DNA of 64,000 nucleotides from a virus, in the IMG/VR virus record IMGVR_UViG_3300032249_000861, positions 46,026-110,025 of that record. One strand, written 5' to 3'. How positions within the stretch are numbered: position 1 is the stretch's first letter; the number at the start of each line of letters is the position of its first letter. Positions 18,963 to 27,722 of this stretch are shown piece after piece. Position numbers and translations under genes: made by a program. The notes below the pieces were generated by a model. The model had not been told where the DNA came from. It did no database searches and saw only the letters and a list, made by a program, of their open reading frames with translations.

Positions 18963-21900
18963 ATGGCAAATAAACTGGTAAAAGTTTTTGATAATATAGG
19001 ATTTAATTTTCAAATCATTAATGGGAAGATTAGTCCTATAAAAACCCTAGTTGGATTTAATGGGTTAAATCAAAAACATGTAGGTTATTATATACCGTAT
19101 ATATGTCGTAATAAAAAACTAAACTTATTAGAGATTGGTATAGGAGATGTTCAAAACGACGATTCTGGTAACGTAATTATTAATAAGCATAAAATAGTAG
19201 TATCCTCAAATAATAATAATGCTGTTAATTTTGAAAATGATAGTAATAATGAATTTTTTGTTTTTGCCAATCAGAATATTTTTAATAGTAGCATTAGTAA
19301 TGTTGTTGTAATAGACTCTAATACCTTTATAGACAATGTCTCTGCTATTTATCTAGCAGATTGCTCGAACCAATCAGTATCGGTCACATTACCAGAAATA
19401 TCTCAAGCAGAAAACTTGGTACTAGAATTTAAGAACATTTCACCTAATCATGATTTAATTATTAGAGATAGTAAGGGTGGTTCAGTAACTATACTAGATG
19501 GTCAAAAAAGTTATTCTAAACTAGTTACCACCAATGACCAATGGATATCTTTAGATAACAATAATAGTACAGAATATCTAAATACTCAATCATCAGAACC
19601 AATACTATCTGCTCAAAGTTCTCCTGTTGGCGATGATTTCTCACTACAATATAAACAAGGCAGTAATTTTGCTGACTCTAATATGTACTGGGATTCAGTC
19701 AATAACGATTTATTATTAGGCGCAGACAATAGTACTGATGCTTACTCAGTCATTCCAACATCTGGTAATAGACCTCTATATATTAATCAGAAAAAGTTAA
19801 ATAGTGATTTAGTTGTTTATGGTAGTGGTAATAGGAATCTATTCTTTTCTTATGATGGTAGATTAGGTCTGAATATTCCATCAGGATCTAGACCATCTAC
19901 CATATTTCATATTGTAAATACTGTGTGTCAAGAAGGTTTCAGACTAGAAAATCGTAATGCTTGTCATCCAGCAGACATTACTTTATTTCATAAGCCCAAC
20001 TCAGCTATTGTTAATGGATCTATCATATCTCAAATTAATTTAGCTGGTAAGAATACTAGTGGAAATAAAACAGATTACGGAAGCATAGAGGCTTTGGCAA
20101 TTAATACGACAGCAAATCTTGAAGAAGGAGGATTGCAGTTTAAGATTGCTGCTGCGTCTACTGGAGTAAAAGTTTTTGACAGTAATTATTCAGCCACAAC
20201 GGTAGGCTATAGTGGTAATAGTCTAACTATTAATCGTACAGGATCAACAGTATTACAAAATAACAACACCTCTGTTACTTTGTCTTCTAGTAGTGTGAAT
20301 ATAAGCGGATCAGCAGTAACACTAAATACATCTAATTTAGTTCTTGGTGGTGCGGGATCTTCTGTTAGTGTTCCTGGTGCAATTGCCGCTGGACCAATAT
20401 CAGCAACCTCATTACAGTCAAATACTATAATTGCTCCAAATATTGGTAGCGGCAGTTTTATTACAACCAACGGAGATAATAGGCTTGTCGGCAGTACCAC
20501 AATGTCTGTTAATTCTTTGGGTACTCTTAATTTACCCATTACGCCAAACAAACTATTACAAACAACAACAAACGGTGCCATAACTGGTATATATTCTACA
20601 GATGATTATTTCAGAACAGATGGAGATATTGTTTGGAATAAGTACACGCAGAGACTAGCATCAGCCTGTTTAAAACAAATAACATTCGTTAACCCCGTAT
20701 CTGTGGATGAATATAGTGTTGGGGATCAGTTAGCAATTGTATCATCTTCATCTACTTTTTACAGAAGAATTGCGGATGTTTATGTTGAGAATAATGCTAT
20801 CACAGGACTACTAGTTGATCAGGATGTTTCTCCTACAGATATTGATGGAATAACAGTGTACTCTGTTACCAAAGGAGGATATCTTGATATACAAGTGTCT
20901 ACCGAAGAAGGAGTAATATCTGATTCTACAAAAAATGTTATTAGCGCTAGACCAGGAACAAGTACGCTATTTAATACTCTACAAAAAGATATAGATTTTT
21001 CAGTATACGGCATAGACTCTACCCCAGCATTAAAGATTAAAGCTAACTCTGGTAAAATCAGCATAATTTCTGGTATGTATCGCGCCTTTTCTCCAAAGCA
21101 TGAATTGCCAGCATTTCCAATTGTTGTAACTACTGGTGGTGTCGGTATATCTAATTTATATTCTTCAGCTAATTTTAATTATAGTAATACCCAAAATTTA
21201 TTTTCTGGCATAGTATCTGATGTTGGGTCTAATGGACTACCTTCTCATTACGGAACATATGATCAAAATGGTAATGCTTCGGAATGGATAGAAAAACCAG
21301 GAATGTTAGAAAGTAGAGATAAAGAAGAATTTGTTGCTGGTGGTTCTTATTCTACATCAAATGCTATTGAAGGGAAAGTCCTAAAACATGTAGAAACATT
21401 AATCAGAGCAACTGGATACTCTTACGTCGGCTTTAGAGTAGCATCTCTTTATAACACAACAGATCCCACTAACATATCAGCACCAGACAAATTATCAATG
21501 AGCTTTGTTGGCGTTGTTGATCCTCAGAATACTGAAGATGTTTCTACAACCTATATCCGAAGTACTACCGGTGGTATTGAACAATTTAATTCAATAGTTA
21601 TAAATAATCTGGGCGTTGTCGATAGTATGTACAGGATTGGAAAGTATGAAGTAACAAATAAACAATATTGTCAATTCTTAAATGTTGTTGCTAAGAATAA
21701 CGATAGAAGATTATATGATTCTAAAATGGGTAGTGATGCTGTTGGGGGTATTGATCGTATATTTGATGCTGAATACATATATATTGTTAAACCTAATATG
21801 GATAATAAGCCAGCAGTATTTGTAAGTTATTTAAGTGCTATTAGATTTATTAATTGGCTTCATAATGGAGCTGCTACAAGTATAATTGAATCAAATATTG

Positions 21901-22493
21901 ATTATACTCTAGATATTGGTGCTTATACAATTATACCCATTGGTACAGATTCTTATAATGTTGTCCAGTCTTCTTATAGAAAATATTGGCTACCCAACCT
22001 TAATGAGTGGCATAAGGCAGCTTATTTTGAACCAGTAGATGTTAATGCTTATGCTGGTACGTCAACAGTTATGGTTAAGAGAGATGATCCTTATCTTGTT
22101 GGTTCTGGTGTTGATACAGATACCAAAAAATTTAAGGAGCTATTTGCTAATCTAAGCATTAGTGGATGGTTGTATGTTGACCATTTAATAGTTGGAGATG
22201 GAACAATACGGTCATCTAAAAAATTTACCGGCTTAGTCCCTCCGACTGGTAATCCTGCTACTACCCAAGGCGAAGACACGACAACACAGTCTACTGGTGG
22301 TATCAGGTTGCCACCTACCTCATTAGATGATATTATTAATAAAGACAATAATGCTGCAGAATCAACATCTGCAACAACATCTGTTGGAACAAGTATACCT
22401 GGCATTCCGTTAAGAAGAGTTCAAGATACTGATTGTGCTGAAAATCCACCTTGGTTCTGTAATCCTAACAATACTGGTCCAAGCTTATTTTAG
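18963..22493 (+). CDS. Tail-fibre-like virion protein with a permuted FGE-sulfatase/C-type-lectin-like domain
   Basis: 1176 aa, starting 20 bases after the tape measure with a weak GAG ribosome site. Residues 1-200 form a beta-rich N-terminal part ending in a VTLPEISQAENLVLEF-type motif common in fibre and decoration proteins. Residues 350-560 are Ser/Thr/Asn-rich fibre-like sequence. Residues about 560-735 share a module with the next gene. Residues about 737-1026 are FGE-sulfatase-like, but the halves are swapped: GTYDQNGNASEW (about 764), GGSYS and GFRVAS come before GKYEVTNKQYCQFLN (about 892), INWLHNGA and YWLPNLNEWHKAAY (about 1008). The C-half carries no cysteine, so it lacks the FGE catalytic pair and is probably a ligand-binding lectin-like fold. 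Probable receptor-binding fibre or baseplate protein. Confidence 0.65.
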   Translation: MANKLVKVFDNIGFNFQIINGKISPIKTLVGFNGLNQKHVGYYIPYICRNKKLNLLEIGIGDVQNDDSGNVIINKHKIVVSSNNNNAVNFENDSNNEFFVFANQNIFNSSISNVVVIDSNTFIDNVSAIYLADCSNQSVSVTLPEISQAENLVLEFKNISPNHDLIIRDSKGGSVTILDGQKSYSKLVTTNDQWISLDNNNSTEYLNTQSSEPILSAQSSPVGDDFSLQYKQGSNFADSNMYWDSVNNDLLLGADNSTDAYSVIPTSGNRPLYINQKKLNSDLVVYGSGNRNLFFSYDGRLGLNIPSGSRPSTIFHIVNTVCQEGFRLENRNACHPADITLFHKPNSAIVNGSIISQINLAGKNTSGNKTDYGSIEALAINTTANLEEGGLQFKIAAASTGVKVFDSNYSATTVGYSGNSLTINRTGSTVLQNNNTSVTLSSSSVNISGSAVTLNTSNLVLGGAGSSVSVPGAIAAGPISATSLQSNTIIAPNIGSGSFITTNGDNRLVGSTTMSVNSLGTLNLPITPNKLLQTTTNGAITGIYSTDDYFRTDGDIVWNKYTQRLASACLKQITFVNPVSVDEYSVGDQLAIVSSSSTFYRRIADVYVENNAITGLLVDQDVSPTDIDGITVYSVTKGGYLDIQVSTEEGVISDSTKNVISARPGTSTLFNTLQKDIDFSVYGIDSTPALKIKANSGKISIISGMYRAFSPKHELPAFPIVVTTGGVGISNLYSSANFNYSNTQNLFSGIVSDVGSNGLPSHYGTYDQNGNASEWIEKPGMLESRDKEEFVAGGSYSTSNAIEGKVLKHVETLIRATGYSYVGFRVASLYNTTDPTNISAPDKLSMSFVGVVDPQNTEDVSTTYIRSTTGGIEQFNSIVINNLGVVDSMYRIGKYEVTNKQYCQFLNVVAKNNDRRLYDSKMGSDAVGGIDRIFDAEYIYIVKPNMDNKPAVFVSYLSAIRFINWLHNGAATSIIESNIDYTLDIGAYTIIPIGTDSYNVVQSSYRKYWLPNLNEWHKAAYFEPVDVNAYAGTSTVMVKRDDPYLVGSGVDTDTKKFKELFANLSISGWLYVDHLIVGDGTIRSSKKFTGLVPPTGNPATTQGEDTTTQSTGGIRLPPTSLDDIINKDNNAAESTSATTSVGTSIPGIPLRRVQDTDCAENPPWFCNPNNTGPSLF

Positions 22494-22512
22494 AAAGCAT
22501 TAAGGAATAATT

Positions 22513-24996
22513 ATGAGTACTCCATGGTACACAATATTCGGTCCTAGGTCTTGGCCAGGAGTAGAAATCAATACCGGCAATAAAAAAATAGATGCTGTGT
22601 ATTATAACCTTTTGAGTGATAACAATGTTCAATTAGCTGCTAGCGGAGTAATGTGGTTAGTTGCTGGTACTGGTATCAGAATGATTACTCCTGGTTATGT
22701 TGATGTTAGCGGACTAAGAGCACATACTATGCTTTTTAAGGAAGCTAAGAGAATTGATAATAGTGGACAGATTATACCTACTTATATCGGAAGCACAGGA
22801 TCTGTAGTATATAAATATGATGATCATAATCTTGCTGGTATTCCTAGTAATGAATTAGTATATAATACTGGTATTGGTAAATTAACAATGCCATCTAAAC
22901 CGCTAGGAATGTTATATGTTAGTAAAGGGAATACTATAGAGGGAGAAGCTCCTACAAAAGAATTTGGATCATTTGAAGAGATCGTTCCGGTACCAACAAT
23001 AGTTGTCCCAGGCGAAGACGGTGCTCCTCCAACCATAGTTCCTTCATATGTTACAGTAAATACTCATGCTATATTTACCAGCGGCATATCTATATATCCT
23101 AATTTAGATAGCTATAAGGGAAGTATTCTAACCCATATGGGTTCTGGAAATAAAGTAGAATGGTCTAATGCTCCGTACTTAAAAGCAGATGGGGCCACAT
23201 GGACAAGGTTTCCTAAAAGGCCAATATTTATTGACGGAGATAGAATAATATTTTATAGAGACCAGCCAGCATGGGCACAAGACTGGGTTAATAGTCCAAC
23301 ACCAGAAATACTTAAAAAAGAATTTGGTATTGGTGAGGATACTATAGAATTGATAACGTTAAAGGACAGATCTGTTACACAAGTTAAGTTTGCTACCACA
23401 ATTCTTTACGGTGTTGGAGATGTTCAAACAGAAGATGGTCCAGACTTATTGACTCCATTAACATCTCTATTTACTACCGTATCATTTATTGATCCTGATG
23501 ACACGGCTTCTGGACTAGAAAAAATAGGCTACGCTGTTAAAATCTGTAGTCCAAAACCATGGGATGGAACAGCAAAAACTAATACTAATGGATATGCATT
23601 TTCTGTTACTAAGGGAGCTTATCTTAGTATGCAGTTGTCTCCAGATGCTACTAAGAGATTTAATTGTATTGATGGGTTTCCTAACAGCCCATTCAGATTT
23701 AAACCAAGCACATCAAATAATATTAGCATAAGACCAAATGTTAATACTGGTTTTAATTTACTAGCAGAAAATATTGACTTCATGGTTTTTGGTCAACGCC
23801 AAACAAAGTTCAATAATTATGAAGAAGAGTTATTTGATTTAGACGACTCTCTTACGCCTAGTGGTTTAATTCCAGCGTTTAAGATAGATGCCAATATACC
23901 CAATGCTGCTAGTGGTACTGTAGAGTCAGGGGTTTACTATGTTAAATACTTAGATAGAGCTAGACTTAATCCTTCGGGATGGAGTTATGACAGTAATCCA
24001 AAAATTACTATAAACTCTAAGACAGCATATCAGATATCTTCATTAGCTACTGGAATTAATGCTGGACTAGGTCTATATGCTGATTTAACAGTAAGCGGAA
24101 TAACCTACAGCACTCAGCTTATAGCAGATAAAATATTCTTGAATCCAAAGCCAACAGATGATAACTCTGGTGGGTATATTGCTAATTCATTGCTTACTCT
24201 CGACAGATCCGGAAGGGTCATCTCTCGTGTTCCTAGACAAAATCCCACAGTTCCATCAGCACCAAGTGGCATAAGACTAGATCCTGGTCATACTAATGGA
24301 ATAGGAAACACAGAAGTTTCTCTCGTATGGATATCGCCAGAGAATGATGGTAGAAGTGCTTTGTTAGGTTATTCTCTACAGTTCTCTAGTAACGACGGAG
24401 AAACATGGACAGACTTACCGAATACCTTATATAGTATTGACAGAGCGTCAGAAGTTACTCCATTAGCAACTATTGTTGGATTATCTCCTCTTATCTCATA
24501 TAGATTTAGAGTTGCTGCACAAAATGGAATTGGTGTTGGAGATTATTCAAGTGGTTCTGCTCCTATTGTTCCTGGTTCTGAAGTTCCCAAAAGACCAGAT
24601 AATTTCACTTCTAGTAGAGTATTTGATGAAACACTGTATTCTAATATACTTCTTTCTTGGGATCCTCCTCAAGCCGGAGCAGATTCTGTATTGGGATATG
24701 TTATCGAAGAGTCAACAGATGGCGGAGCAACTTGGCAATACTACAATTTACCAACAGCACTAATATCCTCAGATTCAGAGTTAATATCAGCAACAGAGTC
24801 TGTTGTAGATTATGTATATAAAATATCAGCATGGAATTCTTACGGTCAGAGTGCTTTTGCCTATACTTATGTTCAGGGTAATGCTATTGATGAAGCTGAT
24901 CCTGAGGAAGAAGCTAGACAAGAAGAAACAGCAAATGACGTTTTAAGTAATTGGGATTTCGGAAAAGTACTATTTACAGGAGTATGCCCCACATGA
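22513..24996 (+). CDS. Virion protein with two C-terminal fibronectin type III domains
   Basis: 827 aa; AAGGA ribosome site before the ATG. Residues about 350-470 share a module with the upstream gene (TKGAYL, NISIRPN, NIDFMVFG, PAFKIDAN against TKGGYL, NVISARP, DIDFSVYG, PALKIKAN). Residues about 577-680 and 693-800 are two fibronectin type III domains: a PSAPSGIRL start, SLVWISPENDG, GYSLQFSSNDGETW and YRFRVAAQNGIGVG in the first, and the same plan in the second. FN3 domains are common on phage tails and are thought to aid surface attachment. The stop codon overlaps the start of the next gene (ATGA), suggesting translational coupling. Likely tail-tip or fibre component. Confidence 0.6.
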   Translation: MSTPWYTIFGPRSWPGVEINTGNKKIDAVYYNLLSDNNVQLAASGVMWLVAGTGIRMITPGYVDVSGLRAHTMLFKEAKRIDNSGQIIPTYIGSTGSVVYKYDDHNLAGIPSNELVYNTGIGKLTMPSKPLGMLYVSKGNTIEGEAPTKEFGSFEEIVPVPTIVVPGEDGAPPTIVPSYVTVNTHAIFTSGISIYPNLDSYKGSILTHMGSGNKVEWSNAPYLKADGATWTRFPKRPIFIDGDRIIFYRDQPAWAQDWVNSPTPEILKKEFGIGEDTIELITLKDRSVTQVKFATTILYGVGDVQTEDGPDLLTPLTSLFTTVSFIDPDDTASGLEKIGYAVKICSPKPWDGTAKTNTNGYAFSVTKGAYLSMQLSPDATKRFNCIDGFPNSPFRFKPSTSNNISIRPNVNTGFNLLAENIDFMVFGQRQTKFNNYEEELFDLDDSLTPSGLIPAFKIDANIPNAASGTVESGVYYVKYLDRARLNPSGWSYDSNPKITINSKTAYQISSLATGINAGLGLYADLTVSGITYSTQLIADKIFLNPKPTDDNSGGYIANSLLTLDRSGRVISRVPRQNPTVPSAPSGIRLDPGHTNGIGNTEVSLVWISPENDGRSALLGYSLQFSSNDGETWTDLPNTLYSIDRASEVTPLATIVGLSPLISYRFRVAAQNGIGVGDYSSGSAPIVPGSEVPKRPDNFTSSRVFDETLYSNILLSWDPPQAGADSVLGYVIEESTDGGATWQYYNLPTALISSDSELISATESVVDYVYKISAWNSYGQSAFAYTYVQGNAIDEADPEEEARQEETANDVLSNWDFGKVLFTGVCPT

Positions 24997-25562
24997 GCCT
25001 TCTACTATTTAAAAGAGACGAAACAGGATTCGGTCATCCATCACCAGAACAGTTATCTGTCGGAGAAATTGTTATCAATAGCGTCACAGGCAAACTATAT
25101 ACTAAGTTAGTAGATGGTTCTGTTATAGAGTTTATAGGACAAAAAATTTGTTTTGATCCTCTTCCAGAAATATTTACACTGTATGAAAATTCATTAATAT
25201 CCAATGATATTGTTACTAATTTTTGTTGTACTGGTGCTTTATTAGAATTTGAGGTTAAAAAACTAAAGTTAGAACCAACACCGTATTCTTTTAGATTTAT
25301 AGAACTAACGAATAATGCTGACCCGCAAGATATAACAATCCAAGCCCCTAAATTTTCTATATACGAAGAGATTACCCCTGCAACACCACCGAGTACAACA
25401 GTGACTACTCTAACATACAGAAAAGCTATTGTTCCAATTAACTTAGCTATAAATCTAAGCACTCAAGGGATTAGTTTGTTTAAGTTTGGTGTTATAGGAG
25501 ATCCTAGTAGACCACCAATATTAGAAAAAATTGTAACCATCAGATGTCAAGAATCAATATAG
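24993..25562 (+). CDS. Small tail-fibre-like protein with GEIVINSVTGKLYTK motif
   Basis: 189 aa. The start chosen is the ATG that overlaps the previous stop (ATGA at 24993), because an AGGAG ribosome site lies 10 bases before it (24978-24982) and the protein then begins MSLLLFKRDE. The first 45 residues hold a VGEIVINSVTGKLYTKLVDGS pattern. This is the repeated head motif of many phage fibre and hyaluronidase-like proteins, where it forms a short beta-structured attachment region. The remainder is beta-rich with no recognised domain. Probable minor fibre or adaptor. Confidence 0.55.
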   Translation: MSLLLFKRDETGFGHPSPEQLSVGEIVINSVTGKLYTKLVDGSVIEFIGQKICFDPLPEIFTLYENSLISNDIVTNFCCTGALLEFEVKKLKLEPTPYSFRFIELTNNADPQDITIQAPKFSIYEEITPATPPSTTVTTLTYRKAIVPINLAINLSTQGISLFKFGVIGDPSRPPILEKIVTIRCQESI

Positions 25563-25572
25563 GACAACCTTT

Positions 25573-26460
25573 ATGATAAATACTATTAATCACAGTCTAG
25601 AAGAAGGTGAAGCTGGATTACTACTTCGTTTTAATGTTGATTTAGCACAGCTCAAAAAGAGAGACCAGTATATCGTTCAGTTTGATTCTCCTGTTTCGTT
25701 GCCATATGATCCTCCTGTTACTCTGTCTTTCACACCAGACCCACCATCCTATTCGATTATAAATAGTGGCGGAATTATTCCACAAATTTTTGTTAAAATC
25801 AAATCTCTTCACAGAGCAGAAACTAAAACTTTACTAAGATTAACTATTAAAGACGTATATAATAATATTTTATATATTGACTATTTGTTAATAGTTTGTT
25901 CACCACAGTCCACACTAAAATTTGACGCATCACTATTACCGTCAAATATTGCTGGTAATATCGGAGATAATGGCGGTAGTAGAATTAAATTATCTCAACC
26001 AAATACCATTAGATTAGATAAGGGAATGTCAGTTAAAGGTCCTGGTCTATCTGATAGTATATCATATACTATTAGAACCATAGAAACTAATGACACTATT
26101 GAATTAGATAAATTAATACCAACATTTGATAATAGAACAATAACTGGAACATTTATTTTTACTAGAATTACAGGATGTGTCGATCCTGGCTTACTATCTC
26201 TAAGATCGTCTCAGCCAGTATATACGATTTTAGATTTTAGTAATAATTGGACATACGAAATTGGTAATAGAATTATTGCTCAGTTTATTGTAGAGAATAA
26301 AAACGATAATCTAGATACTCTCGTATTATTGCCAATTAAAAATGCTTCTTTGTTAAATAATTCTGACAACTCGGCTTCAATACCAAGCATCTCTGTAATT
26401 AAAGGTGCGGGTAGAGTTATAGGCGATTCTCAGTGTTTATCCGAACTAGTTTTTAGTTAA
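25573..26460 (+). CDS. Beta-rich virion-cluster protein, unknown
   Basis: 295 aa, 10 bases after the previous stop. No signal peptide, coiled coil or catalytic motif. The sequence alternates short hydrophobic strands and Pro/Asn turns. The stretch about residues 60-115 (VTLSFTPDPP, LLRLTIKDVYNN, YLLIVCSP) looks like an immunoglobulin-like sandwich and may be a distant relative of the Cys repeats in the next three genes. Its position within the fibre/adhesin block is the only functional clue. No product can be named. Confidence 0.5.
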   Translation: MINTINHSLEEGEAGLLLRFNVDLAQLKKRDQYIVQFDSPVSLPYDPPVTLSFTPDPPSYSIINSGGIIPQIFVKIKSLHRAETKTLLRLTIKDVYNNILYIDYLLIVCSPQSTLKFDASLLPSNIAGNIGDNGGSRIKLSQPNTIRLDKGMSVKGPGLSDSISYTIRTIETNDTIELDKLIPTFDNRTITGTFIFTRITGCVDPGLLSLRSSQPVYTILDFSNNWTYEIGNRIIAQFIVENKNDNLDTLVLLPIKNASLLNNSDNSASIPSISVIKGAGRVIGDSQCLSELVFS

Positions 26461-26519
26461 TTGATAAAATAATAGCATGGTGTAATTAATTATGAGTTTC
26501 CATATTTTGAGTAAATAAT
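26461..26519 (+). other. Longest spacer in the virion block; possible weak promoter
   Basis: Spacers elsewhere in this block are 0-24 bases; this one is 59 bases and very AT-rich. It starts with TTGATA, and TAATTA follows after 16 bases, which is a poor but possible sigma70-type pair. Only trivial ORFs of a few codons occur in it. No hairpin was seen. Confidence 0.2.
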
Positions 26520-27719
26520 ATGATTATAAATAGCCAGTTTTTTATTACATACTACATAGGCACAGAGCCACTTCCGCTCAAAACCGTACCACCATCACTA
26601 CCTATCAATAGTGTTGGTCGCATAGAATACGACACTTTCATACAAGCCATAGACACAATTTACGGCAGTCAAACTCTGGATGGTTCGATTCCAAAATTCT
26701 GGACTAGAAGAACCCAGTCCGTTGATCGATTAGGAAATATCAGATATTTTTATGAACCACACCCTGATTCTACATTATCTCAATTAGATAGTAAGTCTTC
26801 TTATTATTTTATTATTAGAGATACTACAGAAATTCCACTTAGAGTTCCTTCTGTTGGTGGATTATTATTAGGGTTTACAGATGCTAATAAATTACCAAAT
26901 GTTCTACCAAGCAGCATACCAAACACAGGACTGTCTACCGATAGTAAATATGCTTTCTCTCCAAAGATCGAAAATTTACAACCTTACGAACAATACAGAT
27001 ACGAATTTAAAACAGTTAACTCTAATTGGCCAGTAAGTATTAGCTCCATATCTGGCATAATTAAACCATCAACCGACAGAGCTTCTATAGAGAGCAGTAT
27101 CGGTTTCTGTCCCAGTACTGGAAATTGTGATACTAATATCATGCCTTTTACACTACCAGAAGAATGTACCTTATCTGGTTCTGATAATAAAACAATTACT
27201 ATGCAGTTGTCAATAATGCCAGTATCTTACAATGGTATGGAAGTATTGAGTAATCAGTTTACAATTGAGTGTAAAGACTGTTTGCCAAAACCTTCCATAG
27301 TCATTTCTGGAAAATCTTCTCCTCTTGTAGTAGAACCCACAGGAGATGATGCAGAGCCTGCGTCTTATTCCTTTGAGTTGCTTACCAAAAATTTAGAATT
27401 AGATAAAAGCTATTCCTATAATATTGAAGTATTGAGATCAGAGTGGCCATTCCTATTTACTACTCCGACATCTGGTAATATAATAATTAAATCTTCAACA
27501 GACAAGCCTTCACTAGATGGTAAAATATTTTTCTGTCCAACAACTGGGCTATGTCCACCAAATATTAATGGTGTTGGTAGCTACTCTGTTCCATCATATC
27601 CAAAATTCTTAACCGGAGCAGCGTCCTATAATGTTACTCTAAGAGCCGTATTAAATTCTGCTGAGTGCGATACAGAAACCATATATAGTTTACCTATCAC
27701 CATATCATATAAAAATTAA
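26520..27719 (+). CDS. Cys-repeat virion protein, two repeats
   Basis: 399 aa. Residues 1-140 are a unique N-terminal region (SYYFIIRDTT and VPSVGGLLLGF segments). Two copies of a roughly 130-residue repeat follow. Each copy has Y-x-Y-x-[FI]-x6-8-[NE]-WP, then SG, FCPxTGxC, and in the first copy a closing ECKDCLP. The repeat looks like an extracellular beta-sandwich in which the four cysteines could form disulfides or a metal site. The next two genes are built from the same repeat, so the three probably form one filament or adhesin layer of the virion. I do not recognise a named family. Confidence 0.55.
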   Translation: MIINSQFFITYYIGTEPLPLKTVPPSLPINSVGRIEYDTFIQAIDTIYGSQTLDGSIPKFWTRRTQSVDRLGNIRYFYEPHPDSTLSQLDSKSSYYFIIRDTTEIPLRVPSVGGLLLGFTDANKLPNVLPSSIPNTGLSTDSKYAFSPKIENLQPYEQYRYEFKTVNSNWPVSISSISGIIKPSTDRASIESSIGFCPSTGNCDTNIMPFTLPEECTLSGSDNKTITMQLSIMPVSYNGMEVLSNQFTIECKDCLPKPSIVISGKSSPLVVEPTGDDAEPASYSFELLTKNLELDKSYSYNIEVLRSEWPFLFTTPTSGNIIIKSSTDKPSLDGKIFFCPTTGLCPPNINGVGSYSVPSYPKFLTGAASYNVTLRAVLNSAECDTETIYSLPITISYKN

Positions 27720-27722
27720 ACC

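Noticed and set aside
24951-25562. Upstream start at 24951 for the small fibre protein
   Set aside because: It overlaps the previous gene by 46 bases; the ATGA start at 24993 has a clear AGGAG site.
26524-26532. T4-like late promoter TATAAATA
   Set aside because: It lies just inside the coding start and no matching copies were found before other late genes; chance in AT-rich DNA.
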